DNA of 46,989 nt, taken from contig CAIQPR010000048.1 of assembly GCA_903873775.1 (NCBI GenBank), positions 1 through 46,989 of the forward strand, read 5' to 3'. Under the pieces are notes generated by a model. It did not search any database. It had not been told where the DNA came from and worked only from the letters and a program-made list of their open reading frames with translations. Origin of the DNA: an uncultured Actinomycetes bacterium. GTDB taxonomy: Bacteria; Actinomycetota; Acidimicrobiia; Acidimicrobiales; RAAP-2. Numbering within the stretch: position 1 is the first letter of the stretch; each line of letters opens with the position of its first letter. The position numbers and the translations under genes were made by a program. Positions 1 through 7,634 of the stretch are shown here, one piece after another.

Positions 1-449
1 CCCGCCGGCCGCGTGCGGGCGTCGAGCAAGACGTAGCCGGAGAGATGGAAATGCGTCGGCGCAACGGACTCGAACATCTCGGCTACATCGGGAACGCGCA
101 GCGTGGCGTTGGCCCCGGGATCGGTGAGCATCGCGCGCTGCGCATCGTCGCCGACCACCGCGACCACGGTGCCGGTCGCGTAGTCGCTCTTGACAAAACG
201 GGGCGTGACGCCGTGGCCACGCAGATTTTCCTCGGCCATCCGCGCGCCCCAGTCGTCACCACTCACGCCGCCGTAGGTCACCGCGACCCCGTGCTGCGCG
301 ATCGCGACGGCGATGTTCCCTCCCGCACCGCCTCGCGTAAATCGCACCGACGCCGGTGTATCCGAGGTTGGTGCGAGCGGGGCGTGCGGCTGCACGATGA
401 CGTCGACCATGATGTGACCGATCACTAAGTACGAGAGATTCTCGGGCAT
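1..449 (-). CDS. psuK: PfkB-family carbohydrate kinase, probable pseudouridine kinase (partial, cut by window edge)
   Basis: The first 149 or so residues of a ribokinase/PfkB-fold kinase; the rest lies beyond base 1. The N-terminal PfkB signature is visible (RGGAGGNIAVAIA, about residues 39-51), followed by typical strands (TGTVVAVVGDDAQRAML, then a THFHLSGY segment). In the PsuK/PsuG pathway the kinase makes pseudouridine-5'-phosphate, which PsuG splits to uracil and ribose-5-phosphate. The start ATG at 449-447 shares one base with the psuG stop (TGATG), so the two are translationally coupled. The pseudouridine specificity is inferred only from this coupling; PfkB sequence alone cannot separate it from ribokinase or adenosine kinase. 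Confidence 0.8.
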   Translation of the reverse strand, partial: MPENLSYLVIGHIMVDVIVQPHAPLAPTSDTPASVRFTRGGAGGNIAVAIAQHGVAVTYGGVSGDDWGARMAEENLRGHGVTPRFVKSDYATGTVVAVVGDDAQRAMLTDPGANATLRVPDVAEMFESVAPTHFHLSGYVLLDARTRPA

Positions 450-1405
450 CAACGCGCCTCTCGCGCGAAGGAGACCGCGACCTCACCGGCCACGCGAGCA
501 TTGCCGACTACGAGGGAGCGATTCACGCCCACACTCACGCCCGCCGTGCGCTGCGCGAATGCACTCAACATGGCGGGCGTGACGCCCTTGCCACTGAGCT
601 TCTGTTCTTCAACCACCGCCAGAGCATCAGCGAGAGCCGCATCGTGCAGGGCGGGGTCGAGTTGCTGATCCTCGGGCACCGGATGGGCGAGCAAGAAACC
701 TCGTCCGCCGGTCGCGAGGTGTCGCGCGAAAGCTCGTGCGACGACGTCCGGCTCGTCCATGCGCCAGTCCACGGGAGAACCGCTCGACGTCAGGTAAAAC
801 CCGGGGAACTCATTGGTCCCGAATCCGACCACCGGAACGCCCAGGGTGTCGAGGCGCTCGAGGGTGGCCGGAATGTCCAAGATGGACTTGACGCCCGACG
901 CGACGACGAGAACCGGCGTGCGCGCGAGACAGCCGAGATCCGCCGATTCATCGAAAGAGTGGATGGCGTCACGATGAACACCTCCGAGGCCCCCGGTGGC
1001 CATCACGGAGATGCCGGCGACGGCCGCGATGGCGATCGTCCCGGCCACCGTGGTGGCGCCGTCGGTGCTCGTCGCGAGGGCCGATCCGATGTCGCGGGCC
1101 GACAATTTGGCGCAGTACCGATTGGGATCGGCGAGATCTTCGAGTTCGGACGTCGTCAGTCCTACGCGCACACGACCCCCGAGAACGCCGATGGTCGCGG
1201 GGATCGCACCCGCGGCGCGCACGGCGGCCTCGCATTCCGCGGCGACCTCGAGATTCACCGGACGAGGCAGTCCGTGGACGACAATGGTGGTCTCGAGCGC
1301 GACCACGCCCCGTCCCTCCTCGAGGGCCGTAGCGACCTCGTCAGCGATGGTGATCGGGAATGTCGTCGGGAGGCTCACAAGGTGCGAAGTGTACTGTGGG
1401 CCCAT
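449..1405 (-). CDS. psuG: Pseudouridine-5'-phosphate glycosidase
   Basis: About 318 residues from ATG 1405 (309 from the alternative GTG at 1378); E. coli PsuG has 312. It reversibly cleaves pseudouridine-5'-phosphate to uracil and ribose-5-phosphate. Family blocks are clear: GRGVVALETTIVVHGLP near the N-terminus, GAIPATIGVLGGRVRVGL, KLSARDIGSALATSTDGATT, then GGLGGVHRDA and PVDWRMDEPD. ATG 1405 has an AGGG six bases upstream but sits back to back with the cdd start at 1404, so the two genes diverge from almost the same base. GTG 1378 fits the family N-terminus better and lies 9 bases after a minus-strand TACACT, so the start is unsettled. The downstream partner is the PfkB kinase. Confidence 0.92.
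   Translation of the reverse strand: MGPQYTSHLVSLPTTFPITIADEVATALEEGRGVVALETTIVVHGLPRPVNLEVAAECEAAVRAAGAIPATIGVLGGRVRVGLTTSELEDLADPNRYCAKLSARDIGSALATSTDGATTVAGTIAIAAVAGISVMATGGLGGVHRDAIHSFDESADLGCLARTPVLVVASGVKSILDIPATLERLDTLGVPVVGFGTNEFPGFYLTSSGSPVDWRMDEPDVVARAFARHLATGGRGFLLAHPVPEDQQLDPALHDAALADALAVVEEQKLSGKGVTPAMLSAFAQRTAGVSVGVNRSLVVGNARVAGEVAVSFAREAR
1388..1397. promoter_or_regulatory. Overlapping divergent -10 elements for cdd and psuG
   Basis: On the plus strand TACTGT (1392-1397) lies exactly six bases before the cdd ATG at 1404, the spacing expected when transcription starts on the A of the start codon (leaderless mRNA). On the minus strand TACACT (1393-1388) lies nine bases before GTG 1378 of psuG. 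The two hexamers share two bases, so RNA polymerase probably cannot fire both ways at once. The plus-strand call is better supported because the same arrangement recurs in this window. Confidence 0.6.
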
Positions 1406-1820
1406 GACGAGCCCTGACATTGACTGGAATTTGTTGCGTGAGCGTGCTCGCGCCAGCGCGGCCAAGGCCTACGCGCCCTACTCCCACGTGACCGTGGGTG
1501 CCGCCGCCCTGGCCTCCACCGGAGCGATCGTTGAAGGCAGCAATATCGAGAACGCGAGCTACGGCTTGACCCTGTGTGCGGAGTGCTCACTCGTGAGCGA
1601 TCTCACCCGGTCAGGCGGCGGTCGCCTCGTCGCCGTCGCGGTCGTTGCCGGTGACGGAGAACCCATTGCCCCCTGTGGACGGTGCCGCCAGGTGCTGTAC
1701 GAACACGGTGGGCCGAATGTGCTCATTGACGGCGGTGAGGGCCAATCCCCCATCACGTTGAGTGAACTTCTCCCCCTCGCCTTTGGACCCGACGACCTCG
1801 GCACGAGGAGCAACGCGTGA
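1404..1820 (+). CDS. cdd: Cytidine deaminase
   Basis: 138 residues, the usual size of the small homotetrameric zinc enzyme that converts cytidine and deoxycytidine to uridine and deoxyuridine. The zinc motif is complete: CAE with Cys58 and the proton-shuttling Glu60, then PCGRC with Cys91 and Cys94. The substrate-binding NIENASYG is at 47-54. ATG 1404 is chosen because the longer upstream open frame is antisense to psuG and because a -10 hexamer sits six bases upstream. The stop overlaps the deoA GTG by four bases (GTGA), with GAGGAG six bases before that GTG, so deamination and phosphorolysis are translated together. Confidence 0.96.
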   Translation: MTSPDIDWNLLRERARASAAKAYAPYSHVTVGAAALASTGAIVEGSNIENASYGLTLCAECSLVSDLTRSGGGRLVAVAVVAGDGEPIAPCGRCRQVLYEHGGPNVLIDGGEGQSPITLSELLPLAFGPDDLGTRSNA

Positions 1821-3100
1821 GCACCTTCGCCGCGGTCGACATCATTCGCGCCAAGCGCGACAACGAAGAACTCAGCAATGACGCCATTCAGTGGGTCCTC
1901 GACGCCTACGTCGCCGGGCAGGTCGCCGACGAGCAGATGTCCGCTCTCTTGATGGCCATTGTGTTTCGTGGCCTGACGCCCCGGGAACTGTCTCGCTGGA
2001 CGGACGTCATGATCGCCTCCGGCGAGCGACTCGACCTCTCTGCTTTGTCGCGACCCACAGTGGACAAGCACTCCACCGGTGGTGTGGGCGACAAGATCTC
2101 CCTCATCCTGGCTCCCCTCGTCGCGGCGTGCGGCGCGGCGGTTCCGCAATTGTCGGGACGGGGCCTCGGACACACCGGGGGCACGCTCGACAAGCTCGAA
2201 GCCATTCCGGGATGGCGCGCCGTTCTGTCGAACGCGGAAGTTCTCGATCAGCTGGAAAACGTCGGCGCGGTGATTTGCGCCGCCGGGGACGGTTTGGCTC
2301 CGGCCGACCGCAAGCTCTACGCGCTGCGTGACGTGACGGGCACCGTCGAGTCGATTCCGCTGATCTCGGCGTCGATCATGTCGAAGAAGATTGCCGAAGG
2401 AACGGGAGCTCTCGTTCTGGACGTGAAAGTGGGTCGTGGCGCCTTCATGAAGGACCACGCCCGCGCCAGCGAACTCGCCCGCACGATGGTGAGCCTCGGT
2501 GAGGCACACGGCGTACGCACCGTCGCCCAACTCACCGCGATGGACGCACCGCTCGGACGAGCGGCCGGGAACGGTCTTGAAGTCACCGAATCGGTGGACG
2601 TTCTGCGTGGCGGCGGTCCGAGCGACATCATTGAACTCACGCTCGCGCTGGCGCGCGAAATGGTCCAGTTGGCAGGCCTGCACGTCGATCCCGCGGAGAA
2701 GCTCGCCGACGGTTCCGCGTACGAGGTGTACCGCCAGATGATCGCCGCACAGGGTGGCGACCCGGATGCGGTCATGCCCGTGGCGGTCCAGCGCGAGGAA
2801 ATCGTGGCGGACCGCGAGGGCGTCGTCACGTCACTCGACGCGTTCGCCATCGGCGTCGCCGCGTGGAAATTGGGTGCCGGTCGCGCCCGCAAGGAAGACC
2901 CCGTGTCCCCCGCCGCCGGCGTGCTCACCCTGGTGCGTGAAGGCGACCACGTGACCAAAGGTCAACCACTTTTCGAACTTCACGCGGACGACACCGAGCA
3001 CCTCGCACGCGGACGCGACGCTATTTCCGGCGCCGCGGTCGTGGGCGACACCACCGCGTCACCCCTGCCTCTGCTGCTGGAGCGCGTCGCACAAAACTGA
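1817..3100 (+). CDS. deoA: Thymidine / pyrimidine-nucleoside phosphorylase
   Basis: 427 residues; splits thymidine, deoxyuridine or uridine with phosphate into the base and (deoxy)ribose-1-phosphate. The phosphate-binding DKHSTGGVGDKISL (about 83-96) is diagnostic, followed by GRGLGHTGGTLDKLE and SIMSKKIAEGTGALVLDVK. The C-terminal alpha/beta domain holds AAGVLTLVREGDHVTKGQPL. Start GTG 1817 overlaps the cdd stop and has a strong GAGGAG site. Its sugar phosphates feed the mutase and DeoC encoded on the facing strand. Whether it prefers thymidine or accepts uridine cannot be read from the sequence. Confidence 0.95.
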   Translation: MSTFAAVDIIRAKRDNEELSNDAIQWVLDAYVAGQVADEQMSALLMAIVFRGLTPRELSRWTDVMIASGERLDLSALSRPTVDKHSTGGVGDKISLILAPLVAACGAAVPQLSGRGLGHTGGTLDKLEAIPGWRAVLSNAEVLDQLENVGAVICAAGDGLAPADRKLYALRDVTGTVESIPLISASIMSKKIAEGTGALVLDVKVGRGAFMKDHARASELARTMVSLGEAHGVRTVAQLTAMDAPLGRAAGNGLEVTESVDVLRGGGPSDIIELTLALAREMVQLAGLHVDPAEKLADGSAYEVYRQMIAAQGGDPDAVMPVAVQREEIVADREGVVTSLDAFAIGVAAWKLGAGRARKEDPVSPAAGVLTLVREGDHVTKGQPLFELHADDTEHLARGRDAISGAAVVGDTTASPLPLLLERVAQN

Positions 3101-3121
3101 GCGCGCCGCGAGTGGGGTGGC

Positions 3122-3127
3122 TAGCCT
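3122..3127 (+). promoter_or_regulatory. Leaderless -10 element of the adenosine deaminase gene
   Basis: TAGCCT ends six bases before the ATG at 3134, in the 33-base gap after deoA. There is no Shine-Dalgarno sequence before this ATG, which fits a leaderless transcript starting on the A of the ATG. It suggests the gene has its own promoter besides any readthrough from cdd-deoA. Confidence 0.6.
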
Positions 3128-3133
3128 TTTTAC

Positions 3134-4234
3134 ATGTCGCACACCCTGTCAACTGAGATCATCCGCCGCGCTCCCAAGGTTCTCCTGCACGACCACCTGG
3201 ACGGAGGGCTGCGGCCGTCCACGATCGTGGAGCTCGCCGAAGCCATCAATTACGACGGCCTGCCCACGCGCGACCCGGACGCCCTCGGCGAGTGGTTCAT
3301 TGCCGACGAACCTGACACCGACCTCGTGCGGTACCTCGCGGGCTTTGCGCACACGACAGCGGTGATGCAGACGCGCGAGAACCTGCACCGCGTTGCCAGC
3401 GAATGCGCCCTCGATCTGGCACGCGACGGTGTGGTCTACGCGGAAGTCCGCTTCGCGCCGGAGTTGCACACCACGCTCGGCCTCGGTCTCGACGAGATTG
3501 TCGAAACTGTCTTGGACGGATTCGCCCACGGCAGCGACCTCGCTCGCGCCGAAGGTCACCCCATCGTGGTGCGCGCCCTGTTGTCGGCGATGCGTCAGGC
3601 CGCGCGTTCTCTCGAGATCGCGGAGTTAGCGGTTCGTCACCGCGACGAAGGTGTTGCGGGCTTCGACGTCGCCGGACCCGAGAAGGGCTACCCGCCCACC
3701 CAGCACCTCGACGCGTTCCAGTACGTGCAGCGAGAGAATTTCCACATCACGCTGCACGCGGGGGAAGCCTTCGGCCTGCCCAGTATTTGGGAGGCCCTCC
3801 AGTGGTGCAGCGCGGAACGTCTGGGTCACGGCGTGCGGATCGTCGACGACATCACCGAGACCGGTGCGGGAACTCACCACTTGGGTCGCCTCGCCTCGCT
3901 CGTCCGCGACCGCCGTGTTCCCTTGGAGCTCTGTCCCACCTCGAACGTCCACACCGGAGCGGCGAAGTCCATCGAAGAGCACCCGATTGATCTCCTCAAG
4001 CGCTTGCGCTTCCGCGTGACGATGAACACCGACAATCGCCTCATGAGTGGCATCTCCCTCACCAGTGAATTCGAGGCCTGCGCGCGCGCCTTCGACTGGA
4101 CTTTGAGTGACATCGAGTGGATGACCCTGAACGCGGCGAAGAGTTCCTTCTACCCCTTCGACCAGCGCCTGGATCTCATCAACACCGTGATTAAGCCGGG
4201 GTACGCCGCTTTGAAGGTGGAGACCGAGTCCTAG
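3134..4234 (+). CDS. add: Adenosine deaminase
   Basis: 366 residues of the zinc TIM-barrel adenosine deaminase family; converts (deoxy)adenosine to (deoxy)inosine for the purine nucleoside phosphorylase encoded opposite. Metal and catalytic residues are in place: His19 and His21 in LLHDHLDGGLRP (one residue changed from the usual HVHLDGAL), His208 and Glu211 in HITLHAGEAFG, His232 in RLGHGVRI and Asp300 in MNTDNRLMSG. The family motif LCPTSNVHTGA is at about 267-277. The gene ends three bases from the converging mutase gene. Substrate could extend to N6-modified adenines, but the motifs favour adenosine. Confidence 0.95.
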   Translation: MSHTLSTEIIRRAPKVLLHDHLDGGLRPSTIVELAEAINYDGLPTRDPDALGEWFIADEPDTDLVRYLAGFAHTTAVMQTRENLHRVASECALDLARDGVVYAEVRFAPELHTTLGLGLDEIVETVLDGFAHGSDLARAEGHPIVVRALLSAMRQAARSLEIAELAVRHRDEGVAGFDVAGPEKGYPPTQHLDAFQYVQRENFHITLHAGEAFGLPSIWEALQWCSAERLGHGVRIVDDITETGAGTHHLGRLASLVRDRRVPLELCPTSNVHTGAAKSIEEHPIDLLKRLRFRVTMNTDNRLMSGISLTSEFEACARAFDWTLSDIEWMTLNAAKSSFYPFDQRLDLINTVIKPGYAALKVETES

Positions 4235-4241
4235 GACCTAG
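4231..4241. repeat. 11-bp palindrome joining two convergent TAG stops
   Basis: CTAGGACCTAG is a perfect inverted repeat around a central A. It contains the add stop (4232-4234) and, on the other strand, the stop of the mutase gene (4240-4238). The loop is too small for a hairpin, and no T-run follows, so it is not a convincing terminator. Confidence 0.4.
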
Positions 4242-5914
4242 GCGCCCTTCAGGAGCCTCGTCAGATCCTCCGCGACGCGCGCGAGACGTTCGTCGCACCG
4301 CGCGCGCTCGCTCGCCAGAGCGCCAGGAGTCGTCGGGGCGGACACCAGTTCGAGGTAGCTCTTCAGTTTGGGTTCGGTGCCCGAGGGACGTATGACCACG
4401 CGACCGTGCGCCCCGAGCTGCAACCGGAGTCCTTCGGTGGGGGGAAGACCCCGGTAGCCGGACGCCAGGTCGTCGACTGCGGTGACCTCAAGTCCGCCGA
4501 GTGACGCGGGTGGCGTCGCACGCAGCCGTGTCATCGTGTCCGCAATGACCTCGAGATAATTCGGATCGTCGAATCTCAACGTCACCGCCCCCACAGCGTG
4601 GACGCCGAAACGACACGCGAGTTCGTCGAGAAGATCGAGCAGCGTCCGGCCCTCGCTCGCGAGCTCGTGGGCGAGACGACAGAGGACAACCGCTGCGGAC
4701 ATGCCGTCTTTATCGGCGACGGCATCGTCCACCGCGTACCCGAGGGCCTCTTCGTAGCCGAAAGCGAGCGTCGTTCCCGCATTCCAGCCGGCTCGTGAAA
4801 TCCACTTGAAGCCCGTGAGAGTCTCGGCGAACGGCACGCCGGCGTCGTGCGCCATGACGGAGAGCATCGACGACGACACGATCGTGGTGGCCAACACGGC
4901 ACCACCGGAGACCCCCCGGCGCAGAGCGGCGGCTCCGAGGAGGCACCCGAGTTCGTCACCGCGTAGCGCCCGAAACGACCCGTCCCGGGTCCGCACGGCG
5001 GCACCCAATCGGTCGGCGTCGGGGTCATTGGCGACCACGAGGTCCGCGCCGACCGAGACGGCCGTCGCGATCGCGAGATCGAGTGCGCCGGGCTCCTCGG
5101 GATTAGGAAATGGCAACGTCGGGAACGACGGGTCCGGCGAGAATTGCCCGGGCGTGACCGTGACCTGGGTAAAGCCCGCCCGGGCCAGCAGAGCGGTCGC
5201 CGTCGCGCCGCCCACGCCGTGAAGCGGCGTGTACGCAATGGGCATGTCGCTCGGGGTCGCGAGGCCATAGCGCGTCGACACGTGAGTGATGTACCGCTCG
5301 GCGATGTCGTCGTCCAGCAGTGTGTGCAAGTGAGAGCCCCGTTCGCCCAGCGTCGGTTCGCCCGCGACGTGCATCGCTGCTTCCACAATGGTGTCGTGGG
5401 GCGGGATGATCTGCGCTCCCTGGTGGTCGTAGAGCTTGTAGCCGTTGTCCTGCGGAGGATTGTGGCTGGCGGTGATCATGATGCCCGCACCCGCGCCGAG
5501 AGCGCGCACCGCGAACGCAACGAGCGGCGTCGGTAAGGGACGGGGCATCTCAAAGACAGGAATGCCGCTACCCAGCAGAACAGCCACCACTTCGTCGTTG
5601 AAGTCTTCACTGCCGTGTCGGGCGTCTCGACCAACGACAACACCTCGCGCCACCATGTCCGGACCTGCCGCCGCGAGCCACGCGGCCACTCCTTGGGTCG
5701 CGCGCCGCACCGTCAAGCGGTTCATCCCCGCCGGACCCGCCTCCACTCGACCGCGAAGACCGGCGGTGCCGAAGTGCAGGGGTGCCGAAAAGCGGCGCGT
5801 CAATTCGTCGATATTGCCCTCGTCAAGGAGCTTTTGGAGTTCGTCGCGGGACGACGCGTCGGGATCGACGTCCATCCACGCGTGAACGCGCGTGACGATG
5901 TCGTCAGTACTCAC
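4238..5914 (-). CDS. Alpha-D-phosphohexomutase family protein, probable phosphopentomutase of the nucleoside pathway
   Basis: 558 residues, the four-domain phosphoglucomutase/phosphomannomutase fold. The catalytic serine loop is TASHNPP (Ser150), the magnesium loop is NDPDADRLG, the sugar loop is GYEEALGY, and the phosphate loop is RPSGTEPKLKSYLE near the C-terminus. It resembles PGM2-type mutases, several of which act on (deoxy)ribose-1-phosphate. No DeoB-type phosphopentomutase is in the window, and this gene is fused by a GTGA overlap to purine nucleoside phosphorylase, so conversion of (deoxy)ribose-1-P to 5-P is the likely job. That substrate is inference; phosphomannomutase or glucose-1,6-bisphosphate synthesis are alternatives. 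The start GTG 5914 is fixed by the overlap. Confidence 0.88.
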   Translation of the reverse strand: MSTDDIVTRVHAWMDVDPDASSRDELQKLLDEGNIDELTRRFSAPLHFGTAGLRGRVEAGPAGMNRLTVRRATQGVAAWLAAAGPDMVARGVVVGRDARHGSEDFNDEVVAVLLGSGIPVFEMPRPLPTPLVAFAVRALGAGAGIMITASHNPPQDNGYKLYDHQGAQIIPPHDTIVEAAMHVAGEPTLGERGSHLHTLLDDDIAERYITHVSTRYGLATPSDMPIAYTPLHGVGGATATALLARAGFTQVTVTPGQFSPDPSFPTLPFPNPEEPGALDLAIATAVSVGADLVVANDPDADRLGAAVRTRDGSFRALRGDELGCLLGAAALRRGVSGGAVLATTIVSSSMLSVMAHDAGVPFAETLTGFKWISRAGWNAGTTLAFGYEEALGYAVDDAVADKDGMSAAVVLCRLAHELASEGRTLLDLLDELACRFGVHAVGAVTLRFDDPNYLEVIADTMTRLRATPPASLGGLEVTAVDDLASGYRGLPPTEGLRLQLGAHGRVVIRPSGTEPKLKSYLELVSAPTTPGALASERARCDERLARVAEDLTRLLKGA

Positions 5915-6735
5915 AGCTCGGGGAGCAGAGCCGCCATCAAACTCGACAAGCCCGCCGAGGCCGAACGACCCGCGTCGAGCACTTCGAGGTGATTGAGCGG
6001 CGCCGCGGACACACCCGCCGCGAGGTTCGTCACGAGACTGAGGCCCACGACGCGGGAGCCGAGATGGCGAGCGGCAATGGCCTCCAGCACCGTCGACATA
6101 CCGACCAGTGACGCCCCCATGGTGCGGGCCATGCGAATCTCGGCGGGTGTTTCGTAGTGGGGTCCGCGGAATCCGGCGTAGACACCCTCCGGAGTACCCG
6201 GAGCGACGCGCTGGATGACGGCTCGGGCCTCGGGGTCGTAGAGCGATGAGAGATCCACGAAGCGTGAGCCCAAATCGGCCGGCGGGTTGTCGCCTTCGAG
6301 TGGTGAGGTCCCGGTGAGATTGATGTGGTCCGACAGAGCGACCACGGTGCCGGGGCCGTGGTCGGGATCGATGCCGCCGGCGGCGTTGGTGAGAACAACC
6401 GTGGACGCGCCCGTGAAAATGGCGCTGCGGACCGGGTGAGCGACATCGTGGGCTGAATTTCCCTCGTAGAGGTGCACACGCCCGGCAACCATGGCCACAC
6501 TCTTGCCCCCGACATTGAGCGCGAAGATGCGACCCTCGTGTCCGGGAACAGTGGGGGCGTGAAATCCGGGCAGGGCCGTGGTCGCGACTTCACCGAGCGG
6601 CGCACCCAGGGACTCCGACGCTTCTTTCCAACCGGATCCGAGCACGACGGCGATATCAAAATGGTCGACACCGCAGGCGCTCAACATGGCGTCGGCCGCG
6701 CGGCGGGCGAGGTCGTAGGGGTTCTCAGAACTCAT
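5911..6735 (-). CDS. Purine nucleoside phosphorylase
   Basis: 274 residues, the trimeric (PunA/human-type) class. It splits inosine and guanosine and their deoxy forms to base plus sugar-1-phosphate. Seen motifs: VVLGSGWK near the start (phosphate loop), GRVHLYEGNSAHDV, LTNAAGGI, GPHYETPAEIR (purine-binding Glu in YETPAE) and GMSTVLEAIAA, then SLVTNLAAG (Asn in the purine pocket). A good ribosome site (AAGGAG) precedes ATG 6735. It follows the truncated aldehyde dehydrogenase gene by 32 bases and overlaps the mutase gene by 4 bases, linking phosphorolysis to sugar-phosphate isomerisation. Confidence 0.95.
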   Translation of the reverse strand: MSSENPYDLARRAADAMLSACGVDHFDIAVVLGSGWKEASESLGAPLGEVATTALPGFHAPTVPGHEGRIFALNVGGKSVAMVAGRVHLYEGNSAHDVAHPVRSAIFTGASTVVLTNAAGGIDPDHGPGTVVALSDHINLTGTSPLEGDNPPADLGSRFVDLSSLYDPEARAVIQRVAPGTPEGVYAGFRGPHYETPAEIRMARTMGASLVGMSTVLEAIAARHLGSRVVGLSLVTNLAAGVSAAPLNHLEVLDAGRSASAGLSSLMAALLPEL

Positions 6736-6767
6736 GATGTTCTCCTTATTTCAACAAAGACAGTGTT

Positions 6768-7634
6768 TTACTGGCCGACCGTGTGCCACACGGTCGACGT
6801 TTCCACGAAGGCGCGCAGACGTCGTGTGCCGGGATCGACGGCCCAGTCGTGATCCGCTGTCGTCGCGCGAAAGACGCGCTTGATCGACCCTGAGGCGTCG
6901 GCGGCCAGAGTGGGCGCCAAATCACCGGCCCCGGTTAAATCCACGCCGTCGACATCCTCGTGCTGGGCGAGCACGGGACCGAGCTCGGCAACCTCGCCCG
7001 AAAGAATGTTGAGAACGCCACCGGGAACATCCGCCGTGGCGGTGACTTCGCCCAGCAGCAGCGACGGAATGGGTCGGGTGGTCGAGGACACCACGACCAC
7101 CGCGTTACCCGCGGCCAGCGGAGGCGCCACGCACGACACGAATCCGAGCAACGACGACTCCTGCGGAGCAATGACACCAATGACGCCCGTGGGCGTCGGA
7201 ATTGAAAAGTTGAAGAAGGGTCCCGCGACCGGATTGGTGCCGCCAAGTACTTGAGCAATCTTGTCGGTCCATCCCGCGTACCACACGACCCGGTCAATGG
7301 CCGCACTCACGATCAGCTGAGCGTCACGGTCATTGTGCTGTTCGCTCTGGGCGACGTGGAAAGCGAATTCGTCACGCCGGGACTCAATCATCTCCGCCAT
7401 GCGGTAGAGAACTTGGCCCCGGTTGTAGGCGGTTGCCGCCTGCCATTTCGGCTGCGCGGCGCGAGCGGCGACGACCGCCTCGCGGAGATCCTTGCGAGAT
7501 GCCCGGGCGACGTTGCCGAGGAAGGCTCCGTTGGCCGCGATCACTTCGTAGGTGCGTCCGGATTCGGATCGCGGGAAGGCCCCGTTAATGAGAAGTTTGT
7601 ACGTCTTGCGGACGTCGAGACGGTCACTAGACAT
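6768..7634 (-). CDS. Truncated, catalytically dead aldehyde dehydrogenase-like protein
   Basis: 288 residues against about 490 for the family. The N-terminal half follows the aldehyde dehydrogenase Rossmann domain (LLINGAFPRSESGRTYEV, then TGVIGVIAPQESSLLGF and PPLAAGNAVVVVSSTT). The usual PWNFP Asn is replaced (APQES), the LKPAE coenzyme Lys is gone (VSSTT), and the sequence jumps at the point where the catalytic LELGGK Glu should be (GSIKRVFRA) straight to a C-terminal tail RRLRAFVETSTVWHTVG. The Cys domain is absent. ATG 7634 overlaps the intact enzyme's stop by 8 bases and has GGAGG upstream; PNP follows after 32 bases. There is no room for a lost half, so this is a clean internal deletion kept in frame. 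A structural or regulatory partner of the neighbour is likely, but this is inference. Confidence 0.85.
   Translation of the reverse strand: MSSDRLDVRKTYKLLINGAFPRSESGRTYEVIAANGAFLGNVARASRKDLREAVVAARAAQPKWQAATAYNRGQVLYRMAEMIESRRDEFAFHVAQSEQHNDRDAQLIVSAAIDRVVWYAGWTDKIAQVLGGTNPVAGPFFNFSIPTPTGVIGVIAPQESSLLGFVSCVAPPLAAGNAVVVVSSTTRPIPSLLLGEVTATADVPGGVLNILSGEVAELGPVLAQHEDVDGVDLTGAGDLAPTLAADASGSIKRVFRATTADHDWAVDPGTRRLRAFVETSTVWHTVGQ

Noticed and set aside
297..3133. Plus-strand extension of cytidine deaminase to a start at 996
   Set aside because: The added part is antisense to psuG; the family N-terminus and the -10 spacing place the start at 1404.
6736..6767. Frameshift or broken gene explaining the short aldehyde dehydrogenase
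   Set aside because: Only 32 bases separate its stop from the PNP start, and the protein itself already contains the far C-terminal tail, so the missing domain is an in-frame deletion and not hidden in another frame.
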